Shown here piece by piece: positions 8,136 to 17,252 of a stretch of DNA of 64,000 nt. Under the pieces are notes generated by a model. The model was not told the origin of the DNA. It made no database searches and worked only from the letters and a program-made list of their open reading frames with translations. The first letter of the stretch is position 1, and each line of letters opens with the position of its first letter. A program made the position numbers and the translations under genes. The stretch comes from Parasphingopyxis sp. (lineage in GTDB: Bacteria; Pseudomonadota; Alphaproteobacteria; Sphingomonadales; Sphingomonadaceae), in assembly GCF_028279465.1 (NCBI RefSeq), contig NZ_JANQNS010000015.1:620001-684000 (forward strand). The letters are read 5' to 3'.

Positions 8136-10040
8136 CTAGATTTCGACCTGACTGCCGAGTTCGATCACCCGGTTGGTGGGCAGACGGAAAAACTGCATGG
8201 CGGTTTCGGCATTGCGCAGCATCCATGCAAACAGCTTCTCGCGCCACGGCGCCATTTGCGGATTTTCCGAACTCAGTAATGTCTGCCGGGCGAGGAAGAA
8301 GCTGGTTTCGATCATGCGGAACGCTGGGCCACAGGTCGTCACCTTTTCCAGCGCCACGGGCACGTTTGGATCCTGCATAAAGCCATAACGCAGAATGATG
8401 CGATAGAAGCCAGCGCCGAGATCTTCATATTTCACGCGATCTTCCTCGCTGACATGCGGCCGGTCGAGGATCGATACGGTGAGCAGAACGATCCGCTCGT
8501 GCAGTATCTTGTTATGTTTGAGATTGTGCAGCAGCGCATGCGGCACGCCCTCTGGCGATGTCGTCATGAAGACTGCCGTACCCGGCACGCGCGTCGCCTC
8601 TCCGGCGGCGGATTTGACGAATACCTGAACCGGCATGGCGGTTTCGCGCATCTGCGCGATCAGCAAAGACCGGCCCTTTGCCCAGCTTGTAAGCAGGATG
8701 AAAGCCACGCCACTGATCGCCAGGGGCACCCATCCGCCATCGGCGAATTTCGTAAGAGCGGACGCAAAGAATAGCAGGTCCACGAAGAAGAAGAGGCCGA
8801 CAAGAAGGCCGGCCAGCAGCTTGTTCCACTTCCAGAAGGTGAAAAGCAGCACGGCCAGCAGACAGGTATCGAGCAGCATCACGCCGGTGACGGCGATTCC
8901 GTAAGCAGCCGTAAGGTTCGAAACCGTTCCGAACGTGAGCACCAGCATGACCACGACGATCATCAACGCCCAATTGACCACGGGGATATAGATCTGACCG
9001 ACCGTGGCTGTGTCCCGGTGATTGATCCGCAAGCGCGGCATGAAACCGAGTTGGATGGCTTGCTGAGTGACCGAGAATGCGCTCGCAATCACCGCTTGGC
9101 ATGCGATAGTCGCGGCAAGGATCGCGATGATCAAAAGCGGCAGTTGGAACCAGCCCGGTGCAAGTAAGAAAAACGGGTTGGCCATGATCGCTTCGCCGTC
9201 ACGCAGCACCAGCGCCCCCTGCCCCAGATAGCTGAGCATCAGCGCAGGCAGGACGAAAACCAGCCAGGACAGGCCGATCGGCTTGCGGCCGAAATGACCC
9301 ATATTCGAGTAGAGCGCTTCAGCGCCCGTAACCGCGAGCACCACCGCGCCGAGCGCGAGAAAGGCCTTGAGCGGCTCCGCCATAAAGAATTGTGCGGCGA
9401 AATGCGGGCTGAGCGCCCACAGGACTTCCGGACTTTGGACGATGCTGAGGATGCCCAGCACCGAGATCACGAGGAAATAGAGCAGCATGATCGGGCCAAA
9501 AAAGACGCCGATCCTGGAGAGGCCGGGGCGCTGCATCAGAAACAGAAATATCAGGATGAACACAGCCAGCGGCACGATCCATCCATTCAGCGACGGGTTG
9601 ACGACCGCCAATCCCTCGACCGCGCCCAGCATCGACACGGCCGGCATGATCATCGCCTCGCCATAGAATAGCGCGGTAGCGAGAATGCCGAGCATAACGA
9701 GACCGGCGCTCCACATCCTGCCGGCATTCTTGCCACCCATGAGCGCCAGCAACGCAAGACTGCCGCCCTCCCCCCGGTTATCGGCGCGCATGAAGATTGT
9801 GAGATATTTGACTGTGACGACCAGTATCATGGCCCAGAATATCAGGCTGAGTACGCCGTAGAGGTGCAGCGTGTTCAGCGCGAGCGGATGATGACCGGCA
9901 AAGGCTTCGCGGAAAGCGTACATCGGGCTGGTGCCGGTGTCGCCGAATACGATGGCGATGGCGCCGAGCGCGAGCTTCGCGACAGCCCCATCGCGTGTAG
10001 GCGGACCGGAAACGGCCTGAGCGGTGCGTGAATCACTCAT
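8136..10040 (-). CDS. kup: KUP-family potassium transporter
   Basis: A 634-residue inner-membrane K+ uptake protein of the KUP/HAK/KT family. The N-terminal signature [24 protein letters not shown] (seen at about residues 25-48) is diagnostic, followed by roughly 12 hydrophobic segments up to about residue 460 and a cytoplasmic C-terminal domain. K+ enters probably with H+. Length matches the family (about 620-640). Translation starts at 10040 (MSDSRTAQ). The divergent alanine dehydrogenase gene lies across a 183-bp intergenic region that must hold both promoters. The nucleotidyltransferase gene follows closely. No regulatory motif was recognised upstream. Confidence 0.95.
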   Translation of the reverse strand: MSDSRTAQAVSGPPTRDGAVAKLALGAIAIVFGDTGTSPMYAFREAFAGHHPLALNTLHLYGVLSLIFWAMILVVTVKYLTIFMRADNRGEGGSLALLALMGGKNAGRMWSAGLVMLGILATALFYGEAMIMPAVSMLGAVEGLAVVNPSLNGWIVPLAVFILIFLFLMQRPGLSRIGVFFGPIMLLYFLVISVLGILSIVQSPEVLWALSPHFAAQFFMAEPLKAFLALGAVVLAVTGAEALYSNMGHFGRKPIGLSWLVFVLPALMLSYLGQGALVLRDGEAIMANPFFLLAPGWFQLPLLIIAILAATIACQAVIASAFSVTQQAIQLGFMPRLRINHRDTATVGQIYIPVVNWALMIVVVMLVLTFGTVSNLTAAYGIAVTGVMLLDTCLLAVLLFTFWKWNKLLAGLLVGLFFFVDLLFFASALTKFADGGWVPLAISGVAFILLTSWAKGRSLLIAQMRETAMPVQVFVKSAAGEATRVPGTAVFMTTSPEGVPHALLHNLKHNKILHERIVLLTVSILDRPHVSEEDRVKYEDLGAGFYRIILRYGFMQDPNVPVALEKVTTCGPAFRMIETSFFLARQTLLSSENPQMAPWREKLFAWMLRNAETAMQFFRLPTNRVIELGSQVEI

Positions 10041-10223
10041 TTCGGACGAATGCGGACCCCCGATATGCGTAAGGCGAATGCTGCATCAGCCGCCGCTATC
10101 CGGCCTTTCCTGCGCGGTGCGGCAAAGCGGGCGACCTATCACGAGATCGGCCGGTTCGCAATGGGAGGACAAGCGTGAAACGGGCCGCTATAGGCCGGTC
10201 ATTATCAATCTCAGGAGGCGTCG

Positions 10224-11318
10224 ATGCGCGTCGGAATCCCCAAGGAAATCAAAAACCACGAATACCGGGTCGGCCTCACGCCGGATTCGGTATTCGATGT
10301 CGTCCAAGCCGGTCACGAGGTCGTCGTCGAAACCCAGGCCGGTTGCGGTATCGATTTCGGCGATGATGACTATCGCGCGGTCGGCGCGACTATCGTCGAT
10401 ACGGCGGCGGAAGTCTTCGCCGCGGCCGACATGATCGTTAAGGTCAAAGAGCCGCAAGCGCAGGAGGTTGCCATGCTGGAACCGCGGCATATCCTGTTCA
10501 CCTATCTCCATCTCGCGGCGGACAAGCCACAGACAGAAGGCCTGATGAAATCGGGCGCCACCTGTATTGCCTATGAAACGGTGACCTCACCCAATCGCTC
10601 GCTTCCGCTGCTTAAACCGATGAGCGAGGTGGCCGGGCGGATGTCGATTCAGGCCGGTGCGCATTATCTGGAGAAGGAACAAGGCGGACGCGGCATATTG
10701 CTCGGCGGCGTGCCAGGCGTTGCGCCGGCCACGGTGACTATTATCGGCGGCGGCGTGGCGGGCCTCAACGCGGCGCAAATGGCCGTCGGCCTGCGTGCGG
10801 ATGTCACGATCTACGATATCAGCAACGACCGTCTGGCCGAGCTTTCGACGCATTTCGGCGCGTCGATCAAGACCGGCTATGCCTCGAAGGCCGCGATTGC
10901 GGCGGCGGTTCAGGAGGCGCATCTCGTCGTCGGCGCGGTACTCGTCCCGGGCGGTGCGGCGCCAAAGCTGATCACCCGAGACATGCTGAAGACGATGAAA
11001 CGCGGTTCGGTAATCGTCGATATCGCTATCGACCAGGGCGGCTGTTTCGAAACGTCGCGCGCAACCACGCATGATGAGCCCGTTTATGAGGAAGAGGGTA
11101 TCATTCATTATTGCGTGGCGAACATGCCCGGCGCAGTCGCCCGGACTTCCACCTTCGCGCTCAACAATGCGACGCTACCCTATGTGATCCAACTTGCGAA
11201 CAAGGGGCCGGCACAGGCGATGGCGGACGATCCGCACCTTGCCGCTGGTCTCAACGTGTCGGAGGGAAAGATCCGTTACGAGGCCGTCGCCGAAGCACTC
11301 GACCTGCCGTTTAACTAG
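10224..11318 (+). CDS. ald: Alanine dehydrogenase
   Basis: A 364-residue NAD-dependent L-alanine dehydrogenase (alanine + NAD+ to pyruvate + ammonia). The N-terminus [20 protein letters not shown] is the classic AlaDH/PNT signature. A Rossmann [10 protein letters not shown] motif lies near residues 174-183. The C-terminal region has the family's DQGGCFET and PGAVARTST segments. The start is supported by CAGGAGG about 7 bases upstream. The gene stands alone on the forward strand and shares the tetranucleotide CTAG (11315-11318) as stop codon with the convergent ccmI. The absence of a PntB partner and the length exclude transhydrogenase. Confidence 0.97.
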   Translation: MRVGIPKEIKNHEYRVGLTPDSVFDVVQAGHEVVVETQAGCGIDFGDDDYRAVGATIVDTAAEVFAAADMIVKVKEPQAQEVAMLEPRHILFTYLHLAADKPQTEGLMKSGATCIAYETVTSPNRSLPLLKPMSEVAGRMSIQAGAHYLEKEQGGRGILLGGVPGVAPATVTIIGGGVAGLNAAQMAVGLRADVTIYDISNDRLAELSTHFGASIKTGYASKAAIAAAVQEAHLVVGAVLVPGGAAPKLITRDMLKTMKRGSVIVDIAIDQGGCFETSRATTHDEPVYEEEGIIHYCVANMPGAVARTSTFALNNATLPYVIQLANKGPAQAMADDPHLAAGLNVSEGKIRYEAVAEALDLPFN

Positions 11319-11980
11319 GATTCGCTCTCCGCTTCCTGCGGGGGCGCTTCCGGTAGTTCTACTGAGCGCCCCTGCGACCGCGCGATGCTGGCAAGCCGGC
11401 TTTCGAGGTCCGCGCGATAGGGCGCTTCGGGCGCGCTGCGCTCGAGCAAGGCGCGCCATGTCGCCTCAGCGTCGTCGAGTTGTCCCGCCTGAGCTAGCGC
11501 CAAGCCGAGGAAGAAAGGCGGGCCGGGATGGTCGGGCGCGAGCTGCGCTGCGCGTTCAAAGGCCAGCTGGGCCGCCGGGTTCATCTGCCCCTCGCCATGC
11601 AATAGCAGCGCGTTGCCCAAGGCCACCCAGAGGTCGGGATTGTCCGGATCGTTATCGAGGCCGTTCTGAATGGCATGCGCGGCGTTCATATGGTTGCCGA
11701 CCCTGTTCAGGGCCTCGGCGAATTCGATCCAGCGCTCCGACGATGCGTCGCGATTGTCGAGAAACGCTTCGTTGACGTCGGTGCTCCCCTCGGGCGGCCG
11801 ATCGCGCCGGTCTTCGGTCGGGCGCCCTTCCAGAATCGGACTACCTTGCCAGGCATAGCCCGCCAGCCCGATCAGCAGCGCCGCGCCCAGCCATTCGAGT
11901 TTGCGCCCCCGAAACTCAGCCACACGCCAGAGCCAGAAAATAACCAGTGCGATCAGTCCGACCGCCGCGAACCAGCCCAT
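11315..11980 (-). CDS. ccmI: Cytochrome c maturation TPR protein CcmI/CycH
   Basis: A 221-residue protein with one or two N-terminal membrane segments (residues 4-16 and 30-46) followed by tetratricopeptide-like repeats (residues about 85-190, e.g. NPDLWVALGNALLLHG, PFFLGLALAQAGQLDDAEATW). In the Ccm pathway CcmI chaperones apocytochrome c to the CcmF/H ligation complex in the periplasm. It is the last gene of the ccmCDEFGHI operon, and its ATG overlaps the ccmH stop. It is shorter than enterobacterial CcmI. Its stop codon overlaps that of convergent ald in CTAG. Family assignment rests on position plus the TM-TPR architecture, as sequence conservation in CcmI is low. Confidence 0.85.
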   Translation of the reverse strand: MGWFAAVGLIALVIFWLWRVAEFRGRKLEWLGAALLIGLAGYAWQGSPILEGRPTEDRRDRPPEGSTDVNEAFLDNRDASSERWIEFAEALNRVGNHMNAAHAIQNGLDNDPDNPDLWVALGNALLLHGEGQMNPAAQLAFERAAQLAPDHPGPPFFLGLALAQAGQLDDAEATWRALLERSAPEAPYRADLESRLASIARSQGRSVELPEAPPQEAESES

Positions 11981-12483
11981 CAGCTTTCCTTGCGCCGCCT
12001 GCGGAAGCGGCCGCGCGCCAGCCAGATACCGATGCCGAGCAGCAGGATCGGCAACAGCCAGAGCGGCCAGGTCACGCTGTCGATCGGCGGATCATAGGTG
12101 ATCCAGCGGCCATAGCGGTCGACCAGCCAGTTGCGGATTTCATCCGGCTCCTCGCCTGCGGCGATCCGGCGACGGACGAGTGCGCGCATATCCATAGCCA
12201 TTTCGGCATCGCTGTCGGCGATGGACTGGCCCTGGCAAACAAGGCAGCGCAGCGATTCCATCAATGCCGTGGCCTCCGCCTCCTGCTGCGGATCGGGCAA
12301 CTGGCGGTTCGCCCACTCGGCCTCGGGTGTTCGCGATTGTGCGTGGAGGGGCGATGAGAAGACCACGAATGAACATATCAGTATTCCTGCGAAGGCAGGA
12401 ATCCAGGGTGGCCGACGACGGCGCTTGCGGCCCTGGGCTCCTGCCTCCGCAGGAGCACTTTGACGTTCGATGACATCCCTCAT
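11980..12483 (-). CDS. ccmH: Cytochrome c maturation protein CcmH (CycL)
   Basis: A 167-residue membrane-anchored thioredoxin-like protein that reduces apocytochrome c before heme ligation. The redox motif is RCLVCQ, with the CxxC in the mature domain; ESLRCLVCQGQSIADS is typical. A C-terminal transmembrane helix (WPLWLLPILLLGIGIWLA) ends in a basic tail. The start chosen, ATG 12483, overlaps the ccmG stop. Residues 10-33, including an Arg/Lys-rich stretch, are encoded by a palindromic repeat inserted in the coding sequence (12385-12456), so the original signal-peptide start may have been displaced. Downstream in-frame alternative starts before the hydrophobic ILICSFVVFSS segment are poor. 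The mature domain is intact. Confidence 0.92.
   Translation of the reverse strand: MRDVIERQSAPAEAGAQGRKRRRRPPWIPAFAGILICSFVVFSSPLHAQSRTPEAEWANRQLPDPQQEAEATALMESLRCLVCQGQSIADSDAEMAMDMRALVRRRIAAGEEPDEIRNWLVDRYGRWITYDPPIDSVTWPLWLLPILLLGIGIWLARGRFRRRRKES
12385..12456. repeat. Palindromic repeat inserted in ccmH coding sequence
   Basis: A 72-bp element made of nested inverted repeats. Two outer hairpins are TCCTGC-GAAG-GCAGGA (12385-12400) and GCTCCTGC-CTCC-GCAGGAGC (12437-12456). Between them CCAGGG (12403-12408) pairs with CCCTGG (12431-12436). It is read in frame as part of CcmH and encodes PAEAGAQ and WIPAFAG peptides, the familiar translation products of dispersed alphaproteobacterial repeats. 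Only this copy was found in the window. Confidence 0.8.
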
Positions 12484-13061
12484 TGCGCATTTTCCAGTGC
12501 GGCCAGGATTTCGGGCACATGTTCGGGCCGGATATCGCCGATATGCTGATGCACGATCACGCCGTCGCCATCCACGACGAAGGTTTCCGGAACGCCGGAC
12601 GATCCGAGCGCCAATTGCGCTTCGCTCTGCATGTCCGCGCCGATCCGCTGATAGGGATCGCCCCAGCGCTGCAGGAAAGCATACACATCTTCCGGGCGAT
12701 CGCGCACAGCGATCGCGTCGATCTGCACGCCGGCATCGCGCAACTGCATTAGCTGGGGCGCCTCTGCGATGCACGGCACGCACCAGCTGGCGAAGAAATT
12801 GAGCAGACGGGGTTCGCCCGTGGCGAGATCGGTGCTGCTGAGACCGGGTCGGCCGGGCAGCGAGGGCTCGAGCGAGAATTCCGGCATTGGTTCGCCAATC
12901 AGCTGCGATTCGATAGCGCGCTGCTGCGGCGAACTGTTGCCGAAATAGAGCGCATAGCCAAAGAAACCGAAAAAGACCGCCGCTACGATCAACGGCACCC
13001 AAAGCAGGAGCCGCCGCGATGGCGGCTTTTCTGGCGCGATGGTCGATGTATCGCCGGTCAT
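12480..13061 (-). CDS. ccmG: Thiol:disulfide interchange protein CcmG/DsbE
   Basis: A 193-residue periplasmic thioredoxin-like protein anchored by an N-terminal helix (about residues 18-40). The active site WCVPC has Cys94 and Cys97. It passes electrons from DsbD/CcdA to CcmH and apocytochrome. A cis-Pro segment GVPETFVVDGDG is visible. The start at 13061 (MTGDTS) overlaps the ccmF stop as ATGA and has GAGG at a usable distance; another ATG two codons upstream would place the Shine-Dalgarno too close. Its stop overlaps the ccmH start. Confidence 0.95.
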   Translation of the reverse strand: MTGDTSTIAPEKPPSRRLLLWVPLIVAAVFFGFFGYALYFGNSSPQQRAIESQLIGEPMPEFSLEPSLPGRPGLSSTDLATGEPRLLNFFASWCVPCIAEAPQLMQLRDAGVQIDAIAVRDRPEDVYAFLQRWGDPYQRIGADMQSEAQLALGSSGVPETFVVDGDGVIVHQHIGDIRPEHVPEILAALENAQ

Positions 13062-14983
13062 GCCCATGCCTCGCGCTCCATGGCGCGCTTTTCCCTCCGC
13101 ACGCGACCGATCAGCGACAACAGTCCGCCTAGCGCGATCAGCAGCGCACCGAACCAGATCAGCGTCACAAACGGTTTGTACCAGAGACGCAGTTGCGATC
13201 GTCCGTTTCCGTCGGTGCTGCCGAGCACGGTATAGAGCTGCCCGGTCCAGCCTGTGCGTATGGCGGCTTCATTGGTTTCGGTCTGAGGCGAGGAAAACAT
13301 GCGCGATTGCGGTGCCAGCACGAACGGATCGCCATCGCCGCGTTGGACCGTCAGGCCGCCCTCTATGGCGGTCCAGTTCGGGCCCGCGACCGGGCGCGTT
13401 CCATCGAAGGTGACCGAATACGGCCCGACCTGATGCGTCTCGCCGGGCGCCGAAGCGACGAGCACTTCTTCGCTAAAGGCGCTTTCGAAGGCCATGCCCG
13501 CCATGCTGACGGCTATGCCGAGATGCGCGATCACCATGCCGTAGATAAACATGGGCGTGCGGCGCAGATTGCGTTTCCAGAGCGGCGCAATGCTGGCGGC
13601 CGCGACGCCCGCAGCCAGCATCAGGCCGAGCATTGGCAATATGCCGATCGGCGAAGCCAGGAATACGAGCGCCATCAGCGCGAGAGCCGTGATGAGCACG
13701 GGCAGCGATATGCGGTTCATGACGTTGCGCCAGCTATCGCGCCGCCAGCGCAGCAGCGGGCCGACGGCCATGGCGGCGACCAGCAGCAAGGCGAGCGGCC
13801 CGGCGGTTGCGTTGAAATAGGGCGGGCCGACGGAGAGTTGCTCCCCGGTCACGGCTTCAACGCCCAGCGGGTAAAGCGTGCCGATCAGCACGATGCCGAG
13901 TATCGCCGATAATAGGAGATTGTTGGCGACGAGCGCCCCTTCCCGACTCATAAATTCGAATTGCGCGCCCTCACGGACGGTACTCACCCGCGTTGCGTAC
14001 AGCGCCAGCGCTCCACCGATATAGATGATCAGCAAGGCGAGAATGAAGCCACCGCGCTGCGGATCGACGGCGAAAGCATGGACGCTGGTGAGCACGCCCG
14101 ATCTGACGAGGAACGTGCCCAGCATTGACATGGAAAAGGCGACGACGGCCAGCATGATCGTCCAGGCGCGCAACGCATCGCGCGTGGCGAGCACGGTGAC
14201 TGAGTGCAGCAAGGCTGTCGCGGCGAGCCAAGGCATGAGCGAGGCATTCTCGACCGGATCCCAGAACCACCAGCCGCCCCAGCCCAGCTCATAATAGGCC
14301 CAATAGCTGCCGGCCGCGATGCCGATGGTCAGGAATATCCAGGAGGCGAGCACCCAGGGGCGCATCGCGCGCGCGAATGTCGGTCCGACATCGCGTGTCA
14401 GCAATGCGCCGACCGCGAAGGAGAAGGCAATCGAAAGGCCGACATAGCCGACGTAAAGCGTCGGGGGATGGAAGGCGAGGCCCGGGTCCTGCAATAGCGG
14501 GTTGAGCCCCCTGCCCTCTACGGCGGCCGGGCTGAGCCGCGCAAAGGGATTTGAGGCGAAGATCAAAAAGGCGTAAAACCCAAGGCCGATCGCGGCCTGT
14601 GCCGCCAGCGTTGCCGTCAGCGTCCGCTCCTTCAGCCGTTTTTCGAACATTGCGACAAGCGAACCGGAGAGCGCGAGAATCGCGACCCAGAGCAGCATCG
14701 AGCCTTCATGGTTGCCCCAGGTTCCCGAGAATTTGTATATCATCGGCTTGGCCGAGTGGCTGTTGGCCGCCACGAGTTCGACCGACAAATCTGTGCGCAT
14801 GAACAGCCAGACCAGCATCGCGAACGAAAAAACGGTCAACAGGCCTTGAATGATCGCGACGGGCCGGATCGCGTTCACCGCACCCGTGCCATCGGAGCGC
14901 AACGCCATGATACCGAACACGAGCTGGAGACCGCACAACGCCGCGGCGAGCCAAAGGGCAGCAAGACCGGCTTCGGCGATCAC
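13058..14983 (-). CDS. ccmF: Cytochrome c heme lyase subunit CcmF
   Basis: A 641-residue polytopic membrane protein that, with CcmH and CcmI, attaches heme to apocytochrome c. The tryptophan-rich WWD heme-handling domain (GWGGWWFWDPVENASLMPW) is at about residues 234-252, with about 14 hydrophobic segments around it and a large periplasmic loop near the C-terminus. Conserved histidines flank the WWD region. Its ATG overlaps the ccmE stop and its stop overlaps the ccmG start, so it is translationally coupled on both sides. The length is normal for the family. Confidence 0.97.
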   Translation of the reverse strand: MIAEAGLAALWLAAALCGLQLVFGIMALRSDGTGAVNAIRPVAIIQGLLTVFSFAMLVWLFMRTDLSVELVAANSHSAKPMIYKFSGTWGNHEGSMLLWVAILALSGSLVAMFEKRLKERTLTATLAAQAAIGLGFYAFLIFASNPFARLSPAAVEGRGLNPLLQDPGLAFHPPTLYVGYVGLSIAFSFAVGALLTRDVGPTFARAMRPWVLASWIFLTIGIAAGSYWAYYELGWGGWWFWDPVENASLMPWLAATALLHSVTVLATRDALRAWTIMLAVVAFSMSMLGTFLVRSGVLTSVHAFAVDPQRGGFILALLIIYIGGALALYATRVSTVREGAQFEFMSREGALVANNLLLSAILGIVLIGTLYPLGVEAVTGEQLSVGPPYFNATAGPLALLLVAAMAVGPLLRWRRDSWRNVMNRISLPVLITALALMALVFLASPIGILPMLGLMLAAGVAAASIAPLWKRNLRRTPMFIYGMVIAHLGIAVSMAGMAFESAFSEEVLVASAPGETHQVGPYSVTFDGTRPVAGPNWTAIEGGLTVQRGDGDPFVLAPQSRMFSSPQTETNEAAIRTGWTGQLYTVLGSTDGNGRSQLRLWYKPFVTLIWFGALLIALGGLLSLIGRVRREKRAMEREAWA

Positions 14984-15411
14984 TGGCGCGGATCTCCTAC
15001 CAGTTCGACGTCCGCGAGTTCCGGCGGCATGTAATTCTCGTCATGCTTGGCGAGAATATGGTCGGCCATGAAAACGCCGTCCGCGTTCAAAGAGCCCTCA
15101 GCTACGACACCGGAATTTTCTGCAAACAAATCCGGCGTAATACCGGCATAGATAACGGGAACCTGGGCCTCGGCATCCTGGACGAGGAAGCGGATCGAAA
15201 CGCCGTCCGGCAGTTCTTCGATAGAGCCTTGCGCAACCATACCACCAAGCCGAAAGGCTTGCCCTACAGGCACTGGTTCGGCGGCTATCTCTCCGGGCGT
15301 GCGGAACAGGGCTGCATTGTCCCGCAGCCCGTACAGTGCGAGGAATCCGGCCGCGGTGACCGCAACTATGGCGATAATGGCGAGTGTCAGGCGTTGATGT
15401 TTCGCCTTCAT
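14980..15411 (-). CDS. ccmE: Heme chaperone CcmE
   Basis: A 143-residue periplasmic heme chaperone with an N-terminal signal anchor (residues 10-30). The covalent heme-binding histidine lies in the C-terminal motif AKHDENYMPPE (near residue 128), followed by the conserved tyrosine. The OB-fold strands IRFLVQDAEAQVPVIYAGITPDLF are typical. Start 15411 overlaps the ccmD stop (ATGA), and its end overlaps the ccmF start. It takes heme from CcmC (with CcmD) and hands it to CcmF. Confidence 0.96.
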   Translation of the reverse strand: MKAKHQRLTLAIIAIVAVTAAGFLALYGLRDNAALFRTPGEIAAEPVPVGQAFRLGGMVAQGSIEELPDGVSIRFLVQDAEAQVPVIYAGITPDLFAENSGVVAEGSLNADGVFMADHILAKHDENYMPPELADVELVGDPRQ

Positions 15412-15545
15412 GAGCGCTTATCCTCCTGCAACGCATTCATCCGGGCTTCCGAAGAGCGCATTTGCGCGTAGCTCCAAAGCGTCAGCCCGGCTGTACCAAC
15501 TATAGTGCACGCATAGGCGGCGATGATGAAAGGCCATGGTTCCAT
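15408..15545 (-). CDS. ccmD: Heme exporter protein CcmD (45 residues)
   Basis: A short frame of 45 codons between ccmC and ccmE. It has a single membrane helix (IIAAYACTIVGTAGLTLWSY, residues 7-26) followed by a charged Arg/Glu-rich cytoplasmic tail. Size, topology, the opening MEPWPFIIAAY and the fixed place in the operon match CcmD, which helps release heme-loaded CcmE from CcmC. Its stop overlaps the ccmE ATG and it starts 4 bp after the ccmC stop. The frame is shorter than usual ORF cut-offs. Confidence 0.9.
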   Translation of the reverse strand: MEPWPFIIAAYACTIVGTAGLTLWSYAQMRSSEARMNALQEDKRS

Positions 15546-15549
15546 GATG

Positions 15550-16266
15550 CTATCCTTGCGCCAGTCTCCGCAGCCGCGCCTCGACCCGGATGCCCGCGAT
15601 AATGGCGCGCATCCGGAATAGCACGATGGCCGCGAAAAGCAGCGTGAAGCCCAATGTCGAAATCGCCAGCGGCCAGAGCATGGAGCTGTCGATCGCCGAT
15701 CCGCTCAACGTAATGCTCTGGGGTTGATGCAGCGAATTCCACCAGGTTACCGAATAATGGATGATCGGCAGGTTGATCGCGCCGATAACTCCGAAGATCG
15801 CAGCGACCCGGCTGATGCTCGCGCGTTCCTCGCTCGCCGATGCCAGCGCCATGAATCCGAAATAGAGGAAGAGCAGAACCAACATCGATGTCAGGCGTCC
15901 GTCCCAGACCCACCAGGTTCCCCAGGCCGGGCGGCCCCAGATCGAACCGGTTAGCAAACATAATGCCGTGAACAATGCGCCGGGCGCGGCGATGGCCCGG
16001 GCGGCAATACCCGCCAGTGGGTGACGCCAGACAAGCTGCATGATGCTTGCGACCAGGATGCCGCTCCACCCGGCCATGCCAAGCCAGGCTGTAGGCACAT
16101 GGACATACATGATCCGGACGAGTTCGCCCTGGAGAAAGTCCGGCGGCGAATAGACAAGGCCTATCACGAATGCCGTTCCGACGAGCAGAAAGCCGCCCCA
16201 GAACAGCCAAGGCGTCAGCGGCCGTGCGATCGAGAGAAAGCGGGTTGGATTCGCGAAAACATGCAT
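15550..16266 (-). CDS. ccmC: Heme exporter protein CcmC
   Basis: A 238-residue protein with six hydrophobic segments and a WWD domain (WGRPAWGTWWVWDGRLTSM, around residues 117-135) that loads heme onto CcmE in the periplasm. It is the first gene of the ccmCDEFGHI run. The ABC components ccmA and ccmB are not in the window and are presumably elsewhere, as is common in alphaproteobacteria. The ATG at 16266 is the only sensible start. The divergent DMT permease gene begins 80 bp away, so the ccm promoter must lie in that short gap. Confidence 0.95.
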   Translation of the reverse strand: MHVFANPTRFLSIARPLTPWLFWGGFLLVGTAFVIGLVYSPPDFLQGELVRIMYVHVPTAWLGMAGWSGILVASIMQLVWRHPLAGIAARAIAAPGALFTALCLLTGSIWGRPAWGTWWVWDGRLTSMLVLLFLYFGFMALASASEERASISRVAAIFGVIGAINLPIIHYSVTWWNSLHQPQSITLSGSAIDSSMLWPLAISTLGFTLLFAAIVLFRMRAIIAGIRVEARLRRLAQG

Positions 16267-16346
16267 ATTGGCCGTGTCTTAGCGTAGCTTCAGCCCCGGG
16301 AAAAGCATAAGACGACCGCCCGTAGAGAATCCGCACAGGAATCGAC

Positions 16347-17252
16347 TTGACCGAATTTTCCCTTCCAGAACAACGGCCTGTGGCCGGTATCGTCTTGCGC
16401 ATTCTCGCCGCGACGGTGTTCGCATTCATGGCGGCTATGGTGAAGATCGGCGCGGACTATGGGCTGCACCCGATCGAGATGATCTTCTGGCGGTTCGCCT
16501 TCGCCTTGCCGCCGTTATTTCTGTGGATCCTGTGGCGGCCGGGATTGCAGATCATCAAGACGCGCAGGCCTTTAGCGCATCTGTGGCGCGCCGTGATCGG
16601 CTTCGTCGCAATGGGATTCGGTTATTGGGCAATCACTTTGTTGCCGCTTGCCGAAGCCACGGCAATCAGCTTCGCAGCGCCGATCTTCGCGACTTTGCTA
16701 TCGGCGGTTTTCTTGCTCGAAAGGGTGGGCTGGCATCGCTGGAGCGCAGTGCTGATCGGGTTTGCGGGCGTTCTGATCATTATGCAGCCGCATGATATGA
16801 GCCTGCCGCTCGACGGGTTGATCGTCGCGCTGATTTCCGCGTTCGGCGTGGCCTGCGTCATCATTACCATCCGGCAGATCAGCAAGACGGAGCGCGCGCT
16901 GACTACGGTCTTCTGGTTCACGCTGATATCGGCGGTCGGGACCGGCTGTATCGTACCCTTTTTCGGCGCCCAGCATGACTGGCAAGGCTGGGCCATCATG
17001 ATCGCCATCGCGATATTGGGCGGCACCGCGCAATTGCTGCTCACCGGATCGTTGCGCGTCGCACCCGTCGTTGTCGTGGCGCCGTTCGATTACGTCCAAC
17101 TGCTCTGGGCGGTGGCTTTGGGATGGCTGATCTGGTCCGACATGCCGTCGTTTGCGACCTGGTGCGGCGCGGCGATCATTATCGGCAGCGGGCTCTATAC
17201 CCTCTATCGAGAGCGGATGCGGACTCGGCCTGCACGGCCGGTCATAGTCTAG
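16347..17252 (+). CDS. EamA/DMT-superfamily permease
   Basis: A 301-residue protein with ten predicted membrane helices in two EamA repeats (about residues 12-140 and 150-285). This is the architecture of drug/metabolite transporters exporting small metabolites or amino acids; the substrate cannot be told. Translation appears to start at a TTG (16347) with AGGA eight bases upstream. The first internal ATGs fall inside the first membrane helix and would truncate the protein. Its TAG stop shares CTAG with the convergent dehydrogenase gene. Confidence 0.85.
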   Translation: MTEFSLPEQRPVAGIVLRILAATVFAFMAAMVKIGADYGLHPIEMIFWRFAFALPPLFLWILWRPGLQIIKTRRPLAHLWRAVIGFVAMGFGYWAITLLPLAEATAISFAAPIFATLLSAVFLLERVGWHRWSAVLIGFAGVLIIMQPHDMSLPLDGLIVALISAFGVACVIITIRQISKTERALTTVFWFTLISAVGTGCIVPFFGAQHDWQGWAIMIAIAILGGTAQLLLTGSLRVAPVVVVAPFDYVQLLWAVALGWLIWSDMPSFATWCGAAIIIGSGLYTLYRERMRTRPARPVIV

